Source of the DNA: Solanum dulcamara
Taxonomy: Eukaryota; Streptophyta; Magnoliopsida; Solanales; Solanaceae
Length of the DNA stretch: 64,000 nucleotides
Assembly (NCBI RefSeq): GCF_947179165.1
Contig: NC_077243.1
Coordinates: 32,626,001-32,690,000, forward strand
Direction of reading: 5' to 3'
The position numbers were made by a program, and so were the translations under genes. The notes below the pieces were generated by a model that was not told the origin of the DNA, did no database searches, and saw nothing but the letters and a program-made list of their open reading frames with translations. Positions 45,204 to 55,802 of the stretch are shown here, piece by piece; within the stretch, counting starts at the first letter, position 1, and each line of letters begins with the position of its first letter.

Positions 45204-47364
45204 TGTCACGCCCCGAGAGGGTACCCTAGGCGTGGCCGGCACTTAAAAACTATCTCTGGCCTCTGAGAGAACCACTTGGTCTCATCACTTATTCGTTCAT
45301 CAGCGGAAGACTTAATAAGAATACTTATATGGGCTCTCCATTAACAACATCTCATGAAAGAAGAAGTTTTTAGAAGAAATAGTTTCAAAGGAGAACTACT
45401 CCAATTACATCATTAAACTCTGTCTATGAAGCCTCTAATACTCTTAGATGGTGCCAATGACATGTCCATGGCTACCTCAAAAGAAACATCACACTCAACA
45501 ATAATAAAAGGATAAGGAGTTCCTTCGAATACAAGAAGGACTCACCAAATAGCCGAAAAGAAATAATCTTCAACGATGCGCCTGTTGAGGATCTCTAACA
45601 CCTGTATCTGCATCATAAAATGATGCAGATCGAATGACGTCAGTACGTGGAATGTACGAGTATGTAAAATGGCAGGAAGGTAAGGACAGATATCAAGATA
45701 CTCCTCTCAATAAAACTCAGCTCAGAACTCAACATCATCTCAACATCAATATGTAATGCAAGTTTAAAATATAATAATAAAAATAATAGTAATAAGAATT
45801 GCTTACTCAGTTGGGAGTTTCTCTAACCGACAACCATCACTTATGAGCTAGCGATGATACAACGAAGCGATGTCGTTGCCACATCCATCCAATACCTTGC
45901 CAAGGTAAAGGACATCACCATCTTGGATCCACTCATCAAAGTCCTCTTTTTGGGACTTAAGAGGCATAGCCTCCATCCTACGCTGGCTACGTAGTTCTGG
46001 GGTTTGAGCCAATTAAACTCTTACCCAACTCGGTGCTCAATACTACTCTCAAAATATGTGCTCATATTAAACTCATCATCTAGTCTCATTGGACTTTAAT
46101 TTAAATCATCAAACTCATCTCATTTCATGTTCATCAATCATTATACTTCCAAAAATATTATTTACATCTCATCAAAACATCTTACTCAAAATATCATTTG
46201 CTCAAATTCATTCAAACTCAACTCTTTTGCTCTTTCAAAACTCAATAAAATACATATATAGTATTAATTCATATAGCTTTCTTTTTATCAATGAAAATAA
46301 TAAAAAGCCAACATCTTTACTCAAAACATGTATAAAAATATTCATGAACATTAAATCAATTAGGATTCATGGGAAAGTAGCCATGAACAATAATTTCAAT
46401 AATATGAGAGATAACAATAATAATAATATTAATGCATAAATATATCCAACTCAATAGAAGAAGAATTATTTTATTTAGAATTCAAAATTTGGATAAAATT
46501 CAACTATAATTCAATTATAATGAATTTAAATATTGGGCGCATGGACGAACTCAATCCAATGCTATGAAAGCCTTACATACCTTAAATCCGAAGGTTTACT
46601 CCGAATTTGAACACTCTTGGACCCCTAGCCTTTTCTTCTCGCCGGAGCGTTTTGTGTACTACCCGGAGTATAAGAATAACCGGAGTAGTATTTTTATACT
46701 ACTAAAACTAAAACTATATTTGAGAAGAAGTATATAGAGAGAAGAAATGCTTAAGAAAGCTTGATGAATAAAATGAGGAAATAAGGTGGGTATTTATAGG
46801 TGGAAAAAAGGGACCTAACAATAAATAAAATAATTATAAAGAAAAATCTGAAAATTTAATGGAATATATTGATGTCATGGATGATGTTAAATGGAGGACA
46901 ATTTATGTAATGCATGATGTCAAATGTATCTAGATGTTTCCATGGTAGGTAAGATGGGTTCTTTTTAACAGAATACTCTTTTTCGAAGCTGCGTTTGAAT
47001 AAGATAAATTCCTTATTAGTATTTGGTTTCTTCATAAGAATTGTAGATATGGAAGTCTAGTTTCATATCGTTTAAGAATCAACCAATTTGGAGCAACCTA
47101 CAGTGAGATATGAATTTTCTTCTATAAATACTCAATTCCGTCATAGTACTATATCTTGCAAAGATTAATTTATTTGACCTACTTATACTCCGAATCATAA
47201 GATATGTTCCCATGAAAGTTGTAGGTAAGGATGTTGTGGTTACCCAGAAATTTGAATCACCTAATCTGGACTAACCTATGAAAAGTTATGCCCAAAATAT
47301 AGAGGCTGTATTATTTTCGTCGAGAATTGAAATACCGACATACAATATTTTAGGGGTTGTTACA
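45204..47364 (-). mobile_element. Element H: solo Ty3/gypsy LTR
   Basis: From TGTCACGCCCCGAGAGGG to GGGGTTGTTACA, 2161 bases, flanked by a perfect GATAA duplication (45199-45203, 47365-47369). It shares its start and the hairpin/ACGT block (45590-45680) with the A/D LTRs and has the same orientation. With no interior or partner LTR it is the product of recombination between two LTRs. Removing it rejoins element E's pol. Confidence 0.92.
45590..45685 (-). promoter_or_regulatory. Conserved LTR hairpin plus ACGT block (H)
   Basis: CTGCATCATAAAATGATGCAG is a perfect 21-base palindrome apart from its centre. ATGACGTCAGTACGTGG follows after eight bases, containing the palindrome TGACGTCA, a plant bZIP-type site. 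This is the clearest copy of the block. Confidence 0.55.
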
Positions 47365-49045
47365 GATAATGCTGGTTGGTTTAGCAGAAATTGTATGCCT
47401 CCAATTATAGCTAAACCATAGCTATGAGAACAAAACTCTCAAATAATATTTGGTATGAGATAAGTTTATTTACCATGTAAAAATACATGTATGCATCAAG
47501 CTAACGATGTTTCTCCATTATAATTGGTTAAGGGTCAGGAATCAAATAATTTCTATATAAAGGTTAAATGTATGATATTCGATTTAATTGTTCCACCACG
47601 CACAAAGATTGATCCCCAAATGAGGTTGGGGTGAATGTTAGATTTTCTAATACTAGGGTGAGAGATGATTGACAGCTGAAAATTATGAGTGAGATGAATT
47701 ATTTAGATTTTCATTAAAAAATGTGAACTTGAAGTTCAAGAGATAATTCATTTGCATAATGTTGAAAATTAATTGTCAGATGATTTTGCTGACCTTATTT
47801 TATAATTCAGCTGCAAATGCTCCAATGAGAAATCCTTGAAGAACAGAGTCTATGTTAAGCCTGAAGCGTGATAGACCAATCGACTTCAACTATAAAACTC
47901 ATTGAGGAAGGAGAGGACACATGACCAAGATGATCAGGATAATGAGGCAAGTGTTTTAAAGAAGCACGATGATATAACACTTCATAAAATTTTGACAAAG
48001 ATTCAGATACCTGAAATGATAGAAAAATGAAGAGATCTCAATAAGTGATATCATAGTGGAATCGAGTCAAATGACCATCGACGGTATCTTTGATATCAAG
48101 TAGCGTTTAATGCTATAGATGGTAAGGAGGATCCTAAATTTAAATATGTCATATAGTCTGGATAGATAAATGATTGGCCAAATAAAATGCACGATTCAAG
48201 TATATTTTATTTCACTTAGAAAAGTGATGTTTTTGGACTTATCGTTCATAGTTGAAGATATAATGTCTATGTAGGTACAAATGAATCATTATGCGAAAGT
48301 ATAACCTTAAGAATATAACCATGTACGAAGATAAGACTTGCTTGAAGAGTTGAAGATATAATGTCTATCGGGGCATGAAGAGTTTTTCGCAAAAGTCTTG
48401 GCATTATTAAATTGAGATATATTTTCTAATGGTGGATGCAATAAGATTTTCTTAAGTCTGAAAATAAATAAAATACTTGAATATGTGTAATGGATGATTG
48501 TCATGTCTAGCTAGATGATGAAGGTTGTATGAAAATACTTGAAGCATTCAAGGTATTTGAAGCATATAAAAGTTTGGATGAAACTTGTTCATTAAAGCTT
48601 CAAAATTCCTTATATGGATTAAAACAATCAGGGAAGAAATGGTATAAAAATGACCCTATTTGTCCTTTCATTTTTATAAGAAGGTCAGATCTAAATTTGT
48701 TAGGATAGTTGTGTATGTTGATGATTTGAACATCATTGACACTTTTAAAGAGCTTTCAAAAGCCATTGAGTTTTTGTAAAGGAAATTTGAAATGAAAAAT
48801 TTTGGTAAGATAAATTTTGTCTTGGCCTACATATTTGACAAATGGAATATTTCTCCATTAATCAACATACACAAAAAAAATTGAAGCGATTTTACATGGA
48901 TAAATCACATTCATTGAGTACCCCAGTGATTGTGAGATTGATTGACATAAATAAAGATCCATATCAAAATAAGGATGAAGAGTTTCTTAGTGATGAAACT
49001 CCATATATTAATCAATTTGTACACCGATAAATCTTGCTATACATG
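47365..49045 (+). pseudogene. Element E integrase end and reverse transcriptase
   Basis: Bases 47370-47660 match the integrase end and the linker (NAGWFSRNCMPPIIAKP, VPPRTKIDPQMRLG). Bases 47860-47920 match a basic linker (LKRDRPIDFNYKTH). The RT then appears near 48590-48740 with LQNSLYGLKQSGKKWYK and VYVDDLNII, the copia catalytic YVDD motif. Stops break every block. Confidence 0.8.
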
Positions 49046-49700
49046 ATCAAACATTTTATAATGAGTTTATTGGCAAAATTCAGCTCCTCTCCAATAAAAA
49101 GATGTTCGAATGGCGTCAAGGACATATCTTCGAAGAATCATGGACATGAATTTATTTTATTCCAATAAATCCAAGACAAAAATGATTAGTTAAGCAGATG
49201 TATGATATTCATCCGATCTACATGAAACTCATTCTTAAATGAGCTATTTGTGTACATGTGGAGGCATAACAATATCCTAGTATTCAATGAATCAAACACT
49301 TGCAGCCACTTCTTCAAATAATGCAGAAATAATAGTCATGCATGAAGCAAGTGGGGAGTGCGTTTGGTTGAGATTAATGACCCACCATATTCAGGAAATG
49401 TGTGGTTTTCTTTGAAAAAAAATATACCAATCACCATGTACGAAGATAATGTTACATGTATAACTCAATTTAAGGGAGGATACATCAAATGAGATCAGAC
49501 AAAGCATATTTCACCAAAAAATATTTCTACACATGATCTTCAACAAAATGGTGAGATAGAAATTCAACAGATCCGTTCAAGTGATAATCTTGTCGATTTA
49601 TTCGCTAAGGCATTGCCTACATCAATATTTGAGAAGTTGAGACATAAGATTGGAATGCGCTGTTTTCGAGATATCAAATGAAGCTTTCATCAGGAGGGAG
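49046..49700 (+). pseudogene. Element E RNase H and pol C-terminus
   Basis: Copia RNase H remains can be read: KMFEWRQ and FYSNKSK early, then NQTLAATSSNNAEIIVMHEA (49290), ITMYEDNVTC (49430) and the ending HISPKIFLHMIF / NLVDLFAKALPTSIFEKL (49500-49640). The order and the ending match Ty1/copia pol. Several stops interrupt it. Confidence 0.78.
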
Positions 49701-49876
49701 TGAAATACGCATTGTACTTTTTTTCTTAACCATGGTTTTATCCCAATTGGATTTTTTCTGGTAAGATTTTTAATGTGGCAATATTTAAAGCGTATTATGA
49801 GATGTGTGTACTTTTTTATCTTCACTAGGCTTTTTTCTATTAAGATTTTAACGAGGCACATTACTTATGGACATCT

Positions 49877-49885
49877 AAGGGGGAG
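49877..49885 (+). other. Element E polypurine tract
   Basis: AAGGGGGAG directly before the 3' LTR, the plus-strand primer for cDNA synthesis. Confidence 0.9.
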
Positions 49886-50168
49886 TGTTATAAATACATG
49901 AATAGTGGATTGTCCATTTGGTTTATTCATGAACTAGCAAATTCGTGTATGTATATTTTCAAGGTGATACAAACCTTTTTAAATGTCAATGTATCTACTA
50001 GTTTGGGCATTTAATATGATAATCTATACGATGATATCTCAGCCTATAAACAGAGGTATTATTCACCATTGTAAGTAACACTTGAATAGAAGAAAAATTC
50101 TCTCCTTCATCTACATTTCTTGCCTTCTTCTCTTTATACTTATATTGTCTGAGCTTAATTTTACAACA
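49886..50168 (+). repeat. Element E 3' LTR
   Basis: TGTTATAAATACATGAATAG to TTTTACAACA, followed by CTGTA. Confidence 0.9.
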
Positions 50169-50173
50169 CTGTA

Positions 50174-51956
50174 CCCTTTTTAAATTTTAGTGAATTATTG
50201 TAAATATGATCTGCAAATGTTGTCCACGTCTTTAGCAAAAACATGGTTAATTTATTACGGAAGAAATCATCACTTCCTTCGTCAATTTTTATTTATGCGG
50301 TATTAATTTGACACATCTCTTAACGAGTAACTGTATTTTCAAAAGTGTTTTCGGGGTGAGTCTCAGGGCAAATTCCAAAGTAGGGCATACCAAAAATGCT
50401 CTAGGGTGCAAATTGAAGGCGTAAATCTCTAGGGCATAAGCCTAGAGCGTAAATCATAAGTCCCATGCTTAAAAGCGTATGCCTTGTGCGTTAATTTTAT
50501 TTTTAAAAAAAATATTTTTTAAGTACTTTTTATTATGTGTGTAATGATATTTATGTTTTATGCTATCATATTTTTACTGAATATGTAAATAAATAAAGTA
50601 ACTTTCATAGAAAATGACACTGACATAAATAATTTTTTAGATAATCATGCATAAGATAAATTTTTTAATAGGTTTATGTTTATCCATTTTTTGTCATTAC
50701 CACACTTTTTACCCTTTCCTTCTTTGACATATATAAATAATAATCAGTGAAAATGTTAGTTGAGGATGAGAAGGACTAGCAGTTGTGTTGATTGATGATG
50801 ATTTATTTAAACAATATCTAGATCATTATCATTTTTTGAATTGTTACCTTTCTCAAATAATAATTATTATATTTTTTTATATTATTGGTGATTTATTTGA
50901 ATTTATTGCCAGAATTAATAAAATATTTACTTTTATTTATTTTCTTAGTAATAAAATTATAAAATTGAAAATACATGAGATAAGATCTATGGGACTTACA
51001 TCCTATGTCTCGGGGCTTACATCTCGTCCCGTGTTGTGTAACGCCTCATGCCTTCGCCTATTAAAACACTGATGAGTAATAAATAGAATAATAATTTTAT
51101 CATATTATTTTTTGAATATAATAAATTCAATATTTTAGAAAATAAGTATAATTAATAATAAAGGTAATTTAGAAATTAAATGATAAATTATTTTTAAATT
51201 TTTTAAATTGAACAATAAAAATAAATATCTATTATTATTATAATGGATAAATAGAAGTAAAAGGAGAGAGTAATACTTAAACCACAAATTGTTCCATTAA
51301 ACATATTTGTATTCTACGTATCCCAGTGTTCTTTTGGTCATTCCAATTTCCACAGACCAGACTACCAAAAAGCCAGCGTAGAAACTCCATTTTAATTTGG
51401 GAAAGATCAATCGTTGGCTCGCAAAAGAACAATCGTCAACTCGAGTATAAATGAGAAAATAATTCATAAGTTTGCTATCTTCTCCCCCTATAATTTCTTT
51501 TAGTTAAAAATCCATCTGTCAGTAAAGATTAATAACATAGTAAAAGATGATTTTAAAAAATTTAGATTTTAGACCTTATTCAATTTCGAAAATCGCCTTT
51601 TGATATAAAAGGATCTAAGACTACCTAAAGAGATCAATTTCTTATTGTCACACCGATACCATCCCCTAATTGCACAGGTAGAATTTGATATGTGGAGTTT
51701 GAACAATATAAATAGGAATCAAAATCAAATAAAACATGATCTATAATTAACTTGGCTCTAATATCAAAATTTTAAAAATAGATGGTGGACCTAAATAAGA
51801 AAATAATCCACCAATATTCCGTGGTCTAAAAAATCAGTGCAGTACTAGCTGCTTTTCTCAATGGTTTCCCTTTCTTAACTTTTAGAACCTAAATCAAAGA
51901 TGATCTTATGTAAAAAATTGTATACGACATACTGCTATGTGTTTATGAAAGTCTCA
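50174..51956. other. AT-rich intergenic DNA with a possible degraded MITE
   Basis: No gene seen. Bases 50350-50490 and 51010-51071 hold GC-richer, partly inverted words (CTAGGGCATAAGCC, AGGGCGTAAAT-like; GGGGCTTACATCTC, GCCTTCGCCTATT). The outer words AGTGTTTT and AAAACACT suggest a terminal inverted repeat of a 0.7 kb element at about 50349-51071. No target duplication was found. The open frame at 50785 is AT-driven. Confidence 0.45.
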
Positions 51957-52167
51957 GACCTATTTGGATTGATTTATAAGTTGATGAAAATAGTTTATAA
52001 GTTGTTTTCAGTTTTTTTGAGTGTTTGTCTGATCAATTTAAAATCATTTTGTTCTTAAAATAAATCCAAAAAAATAATTGAACTTGTTTGACTTATCTTA
52101 TCTAAAACAGCTTATAAATTGTTTTCAACTTATAAACTGTTTTAGATAAATTAAATCAAACGGACTC
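51957..52167. mobile_element. Tourist-like MITE 3 upstream of the aquaporin
   Basis: GACCTATTTGGATTGATTTA at the left and GAGTCCGTTTGATTTAATTT from the other strand at the right, with CTTATAAG-like words inside. It belongs to the same family as MITE 1. About 1.0 kb before the aquaporin ATG. Confidence 0.62.
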
Positions 52168-53041
52168 TTAATAACTTTTAAAGACAACACGTAAATTAAT
52201 TAAGGTGATACTAGGCACATGGTTGCCAAAATTGGCTCAACAACCATGATTTCTTTCCAGTTTTCACAAGCTTCTGATTTCTGTATCTTTGACTAAATGC
52301 ACTGAATTTGGGTATTTGCAAAATGAAACAAACAAGCTTTGGCCATGTGTCTCTCCAAGTTAAATACAAACAAAACGTGATCTTTTACTATTCACAAAAG
52401 CTACCGACGCTCAAAACAAAGAAGTATTACTATTCCCACTACTATTCCTACAGAGTTAAATAACAACATATCTAATACTCCCCCTCTCACAATTTATGCG
52501 ATTTTTTTTTTGGTTAACTTTACATACATAAATGTAAACTTTATTATCATGTGTTAAATTATACCCATAGTGTAATGTTTTACAACGTTACTTTGGATTC
52601 ACAAATAAATGGGTGGTAAGTGGTAACTCAAGTCACCGAAAGAAGTCTAGATCCAGTAAAGCTCAGGAATTGGGATAGCCGTATTTCCATTTCCACCACA
52701 TAACCAAATTGGGCGGTGGCCGACTGGTCCCATCATCAAATGAACGCTGTATGTCATATGGACATCCTCGTTCCACCTAGGATCTAACTATGCAAAAAAG
52801 TACTTAAAGCTACAGGACATAAACACTGCCAAATCCTAAATCCAACGTCTTCTTCCACAATACCATTATTTATATTTATTTTTACAAAAAAACAACAGTG
52901 TTTTGTAGTACCCAACAACTATCCGCATGAAAAGAATAATGATTCAAAATACTGAATTATGAATGGTCGGTCACAATGATAATGAAACTTAAAACCATTA
53001 ATGATCACCACCCGGGGCCCCTTTAGCCTACCAATAATGCA
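52168..53041. other. Aquaporin upstream region
   Basis: Single-copy-looking AT-rich DNA. No coding sequence. It ends in a CACTCACTCACTCACTCA run (53070-53087) in the presumed 5' leader. Confidence 0.55.
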
Positions 53042-53049
53042 AATATAAA
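53042..53049 (+). promoter_or_regulatory. Likely TATA box of the aquaporin gene
   Basis: AATATAAA, about 100 bases before the ATG, leaving a leader of about 70 bases. This is the best TATA match in the 300 bases upstream. Confidence 0.5.
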
Positions 53050-53148
53050 CCCTTCCCCCTCACCCATTCACTCACTCACTCACTCAATTGTAAAGAAGAT
53101 AGGAATTTGAGACTACTCTTCATTTTGTTGACCATTAATTAGAGAGAA

Positions 53149-54385
53149 ATGGAGCACAGAGAAGAGGATGTGAGATTGGGTGCTAACAAATACTCAGAGA
53201 GGCAAGCAATTGGGACAGCAGCACAGAGTCAAGACAAGGATTACAAGGAGCCACCACCAGCTCCCCTGTTTGAGCCAGGGGAGTTGATGTCTTGGTCTTT
53301 CTATCGTGCTGGAATTGCTGAATTCGTGGCCACTTTCCTCTTCCTTTATATCACTGTTTTAACCGTAATGGGTGTTTCTAAATCCGATTCCAAATGTTCA
53401 ACTGTTGGAATTCAAGGCATTGCTTGGGCTTTTGGTGGCATGATCTTTGCCTTAGTCTACTGTACTGCCGGCATTTCAGGTACATATATTTATTTATCAT
53501 CTTATTAATTTTTTCGGATGAATTGACCAATTGGTTGATTGTTGTGCAGGGGGCCACATAAATCCAGCAGTGACATTTGGGCTTTTCTTGGCAAGGAAAT
53601 TGTCGTTGACAAGGGCATTGTTCTACATGATTATGCAATGCCTTGGAGCCATCTGCGGTGCCGGAGTTGTCAAAGCGTTTGGAAAGACACTTTACGAAAC
53701 AAAGGGTGGGGGAGCCAATGTCGTAAATGTTGGTTACACAAAGGGTGATGGCCTAGGCGCTGAAATAATCGGCACCTTTGTTCTTGTCTACACTGTTTTC
53801 TCTGCCACTGATGCCAAACGTAGCGCCCGAGATTCTCATGTCCCTGTAAGTATTGCTGCCCTCCACCTAGAAATAATATATATATATATATATCATGTGT
53901 ACGTTCCTTGAAATTAATTTTATTCTTGTACACAGATCTTGGCACCATTGCCTATTGGATTTGCGGTGTTCCTAGTGCATTTGGCTACAATTCCAATCAC
54001 TGGAACTGGTATTAACCCAGCTAGGAGTCTTGGGGCAGCCATCATCTATAACAAGGAACACGCATGGAATGACCACGTACATATTTAATTATCTTACTAA
54101 CTTTCTTTTCTTTTTCCTTTATCATTCTAAAAAAATAATCTCCACAATTTGTGGATAATAACTTCTAATTAGATTTTTAAAGTAATTTTATGGGATCAAC
54201 GTTAAATCTAGAATATGTAAGTGTTAGCTGGAATTAATTAAGCATTAAAACGAAATTTTCTCTAACATGTGATTATTTTGTGACTGTTACAGTGGATATT
54301 CTGGGTTGGACCATTCATTGGGGCAGCACTAGCGGCTCTATACCACCAAGTTGTGATCAGGGCCATCCCATTCAAGTCCAAATGA
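53149..54385 (+). CDS. Plasma-membrane aquaporin, PIP1 type (four exons)
   Basis: Exons 53149-53479, 53550-53845, 53936-54076 and 54293-54385 join into 286 residues; all introns are GT-AG and three introns is the usual PIP structure. The protein is a six-span water (possibly CO2) channel of the plasma membrane. NPA motifs stand at 115-117 and 236-238. The selectivity filter residues fit PIPs: Phe95, His224, Thr233, Arg239. Cys83 is the loop-A cysteine, His207 the loop-D pH-sensing residue, and Ser129 in RKLS a loop-B phosphosite. The long N-terminus with [14 protein letters not shown] and the short C-terminus ending FKSK mark PIP1 rather than PIP2. Many PIP1 proteins need a PIP2 partner to reach the membrane. 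The ATG lies in a favourable AAATGG context. No defects were seen. Confidence 0.95.
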
Positions 54386-54573
54386 AGTTTCAGAATTGAA
54401 TCTCATTGTGATCACTCATTCTGCCAATTTTCCTTTGTTATCTTATTGTCTTTTGTTTTGTATCTATGTATTTATAAGTTACCTAAGTAGGGGAATGTAT
54501 GTGATTGCGGCATAACTTCTTTAAATGGACTTTTGCTTTCATTCAAGTCCATACAGAACATGCTGATGGGCCC

Positions 54574-54579
54574 AATAAA
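54574..54579 (+). terminator. Likely polyadenylation signal of the aquaporin gene
   Basis: AATAAA about 190 bases after the stop codon. Plant signals are loose, so the true site is uncertain. Confidence 0.4.
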
Positions 54580-54793
54580 AAGTCCGTTTGCTTTTGCTTC
54601 TCTGTGTAAATAATTTTGGGTCATTTAACACCAATACCTCTATTTTGGGATGAATTTTCATTTTTGCCCCTCTAATTGGTAGACTTCAGCACTTCAAAGT
54701 AATAGAAAGATTATCTCTTTAAAATTTTTTATAATCCATAAGTTATGCCGACACAATTTATGTCTTTCAAGACATTAATTCAGTTTGAAAATA

Positions 54794-55792
54794 GGGAAAA
54801 AACATAAATTCTCACCTCGAAAAATCAGTTACACACTTAAATTATTATGACGATCTATTACAAACCAAAACTATCTAAAAGTGAATTTATTACCTCTTGA
54901 AATGTATAAACACCACTCTCACAGTATGTGGTGTATTACACTCGCTGTTACGTGAACGTCACATCTGAAATTATAATTTTTTATATTTTTTTCTTTATTA
55001 ATTAACTTTTCTTTTATTAATTATATTTTATACTAATTAACTCCAAATATCACCGCCCATTCCCCCGACTCTCAACCCCAATCGTCTTCTCCACCAAAAT
55101 CAAATTCGCACTCATTCGTCTTCTCAGCCATACCCAAACACTCTATTTTTTTTAGTCAAAATATATTAAATGTTCACAAATTTAATTTGCTTGAATTTGA
55201 ACAATTTGAATGAAAGATAATTTCTATTCCATAGCTAAAGTGGAACAAAAAAGAAGATTGACTTATAGGTTTTTAGCTACAATTCTTCTTCTTCTTAATG
55301 GATTTTGAAAGAAAAAAAAGCAAGATTGAAAATGAGGAATAAATGGAGGAAAGCAAAGGTGGGGCAGGTAGGTTCCAAAGACACTTGAAGATTCATTGGC
55401 GGCGGTGGCGGTAGCCGGAGGGAGATTTTTCGATGTTATTTCGTGGTCTCACACTTTGAGGTTGGGATGAAAAATAAAGAAGTGTGATGAAAAATAAAGA
55501 ATTGTGTTGAAAAATAAAGAATGAAGAATAAGAGGATAATGGGTAGGGTGTGAAGAAGAAGAGGGTGGGTGGGTATGAAGAAGAAAAGATGTTGGGGTGG
55601 GGTGATTTTATTTTAATTTATTTTTTTACTTCTGACGCACTATATTTTTTTTAATTTTATTTTTTTGCCACGTCAGTTTTAGGGGGTAATAAATTCACTT
55701 TTAGATAGTTTAGGTGTAATAGATCGCCATGATAGTTTAAGTGTGTAACTGACTTTTTAATACAACTTCACGAAAAATTAATGCCTTTTCCC
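54794..55792. mobile_element. Non-autonomous Mutator-like element with long inverted repeats
   Basis: The ends GGGAAAA and TTTTCCC begin inverted repeats of about 110 bases (for example AGTCAGTTACACACTTAAA-like words near both ends). The flanks are a perfect ten-base duplication, TTTGAAAATA (54784-54793 and 55793-55802). That size and the long repeats fit Mutator-like elements. The 780-base interior has no transposase; it includes GGCGGCGGTGGCGGTAGCC and purine-rich GAAGAAGA words. It lies 0.4 kb past the aquaporin stop. Confidence 0.85.
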
Positions 55793-55802
55793 TTTGAAAA
55801 TA

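Larger units (their letters stand above)
21191..50168 (+). mobile_element. Element E: Ty1/copia retrotransposon split by nested insertions
   Basis: The two LTRs (21191-21472 and 49886-50168, 282 and 283 bases) share TGTTATAAATAC starts and TTTACAACA ends. The flanks are CTATA on the left and CTGTA on the right, one mismatch in the duplication. The order integrase, reverse transcriptase, RNase H marks Ty1/copia. Native sequence is 21191-21514, 21906-22077, 43122-45203 and 47365-50168, about 5.4 kb. All coding is broken by stops and frameshifts. It is the oldest layer: everything else between its LTRs landed in it later. Confidence 0.9.

Noticed and set aside
46089..46439. 116-residue open frame as a gene
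   Set aside because: It is AT-driven, rich in Asn, Ile and Ser, and wholly inside the solo LTR H.
53378..53948. Minus-strand open frames across the aquaporin
   Set aside because: They are shadows of the plus-strand exons, which carry both NPA motifs and proper splice sites.
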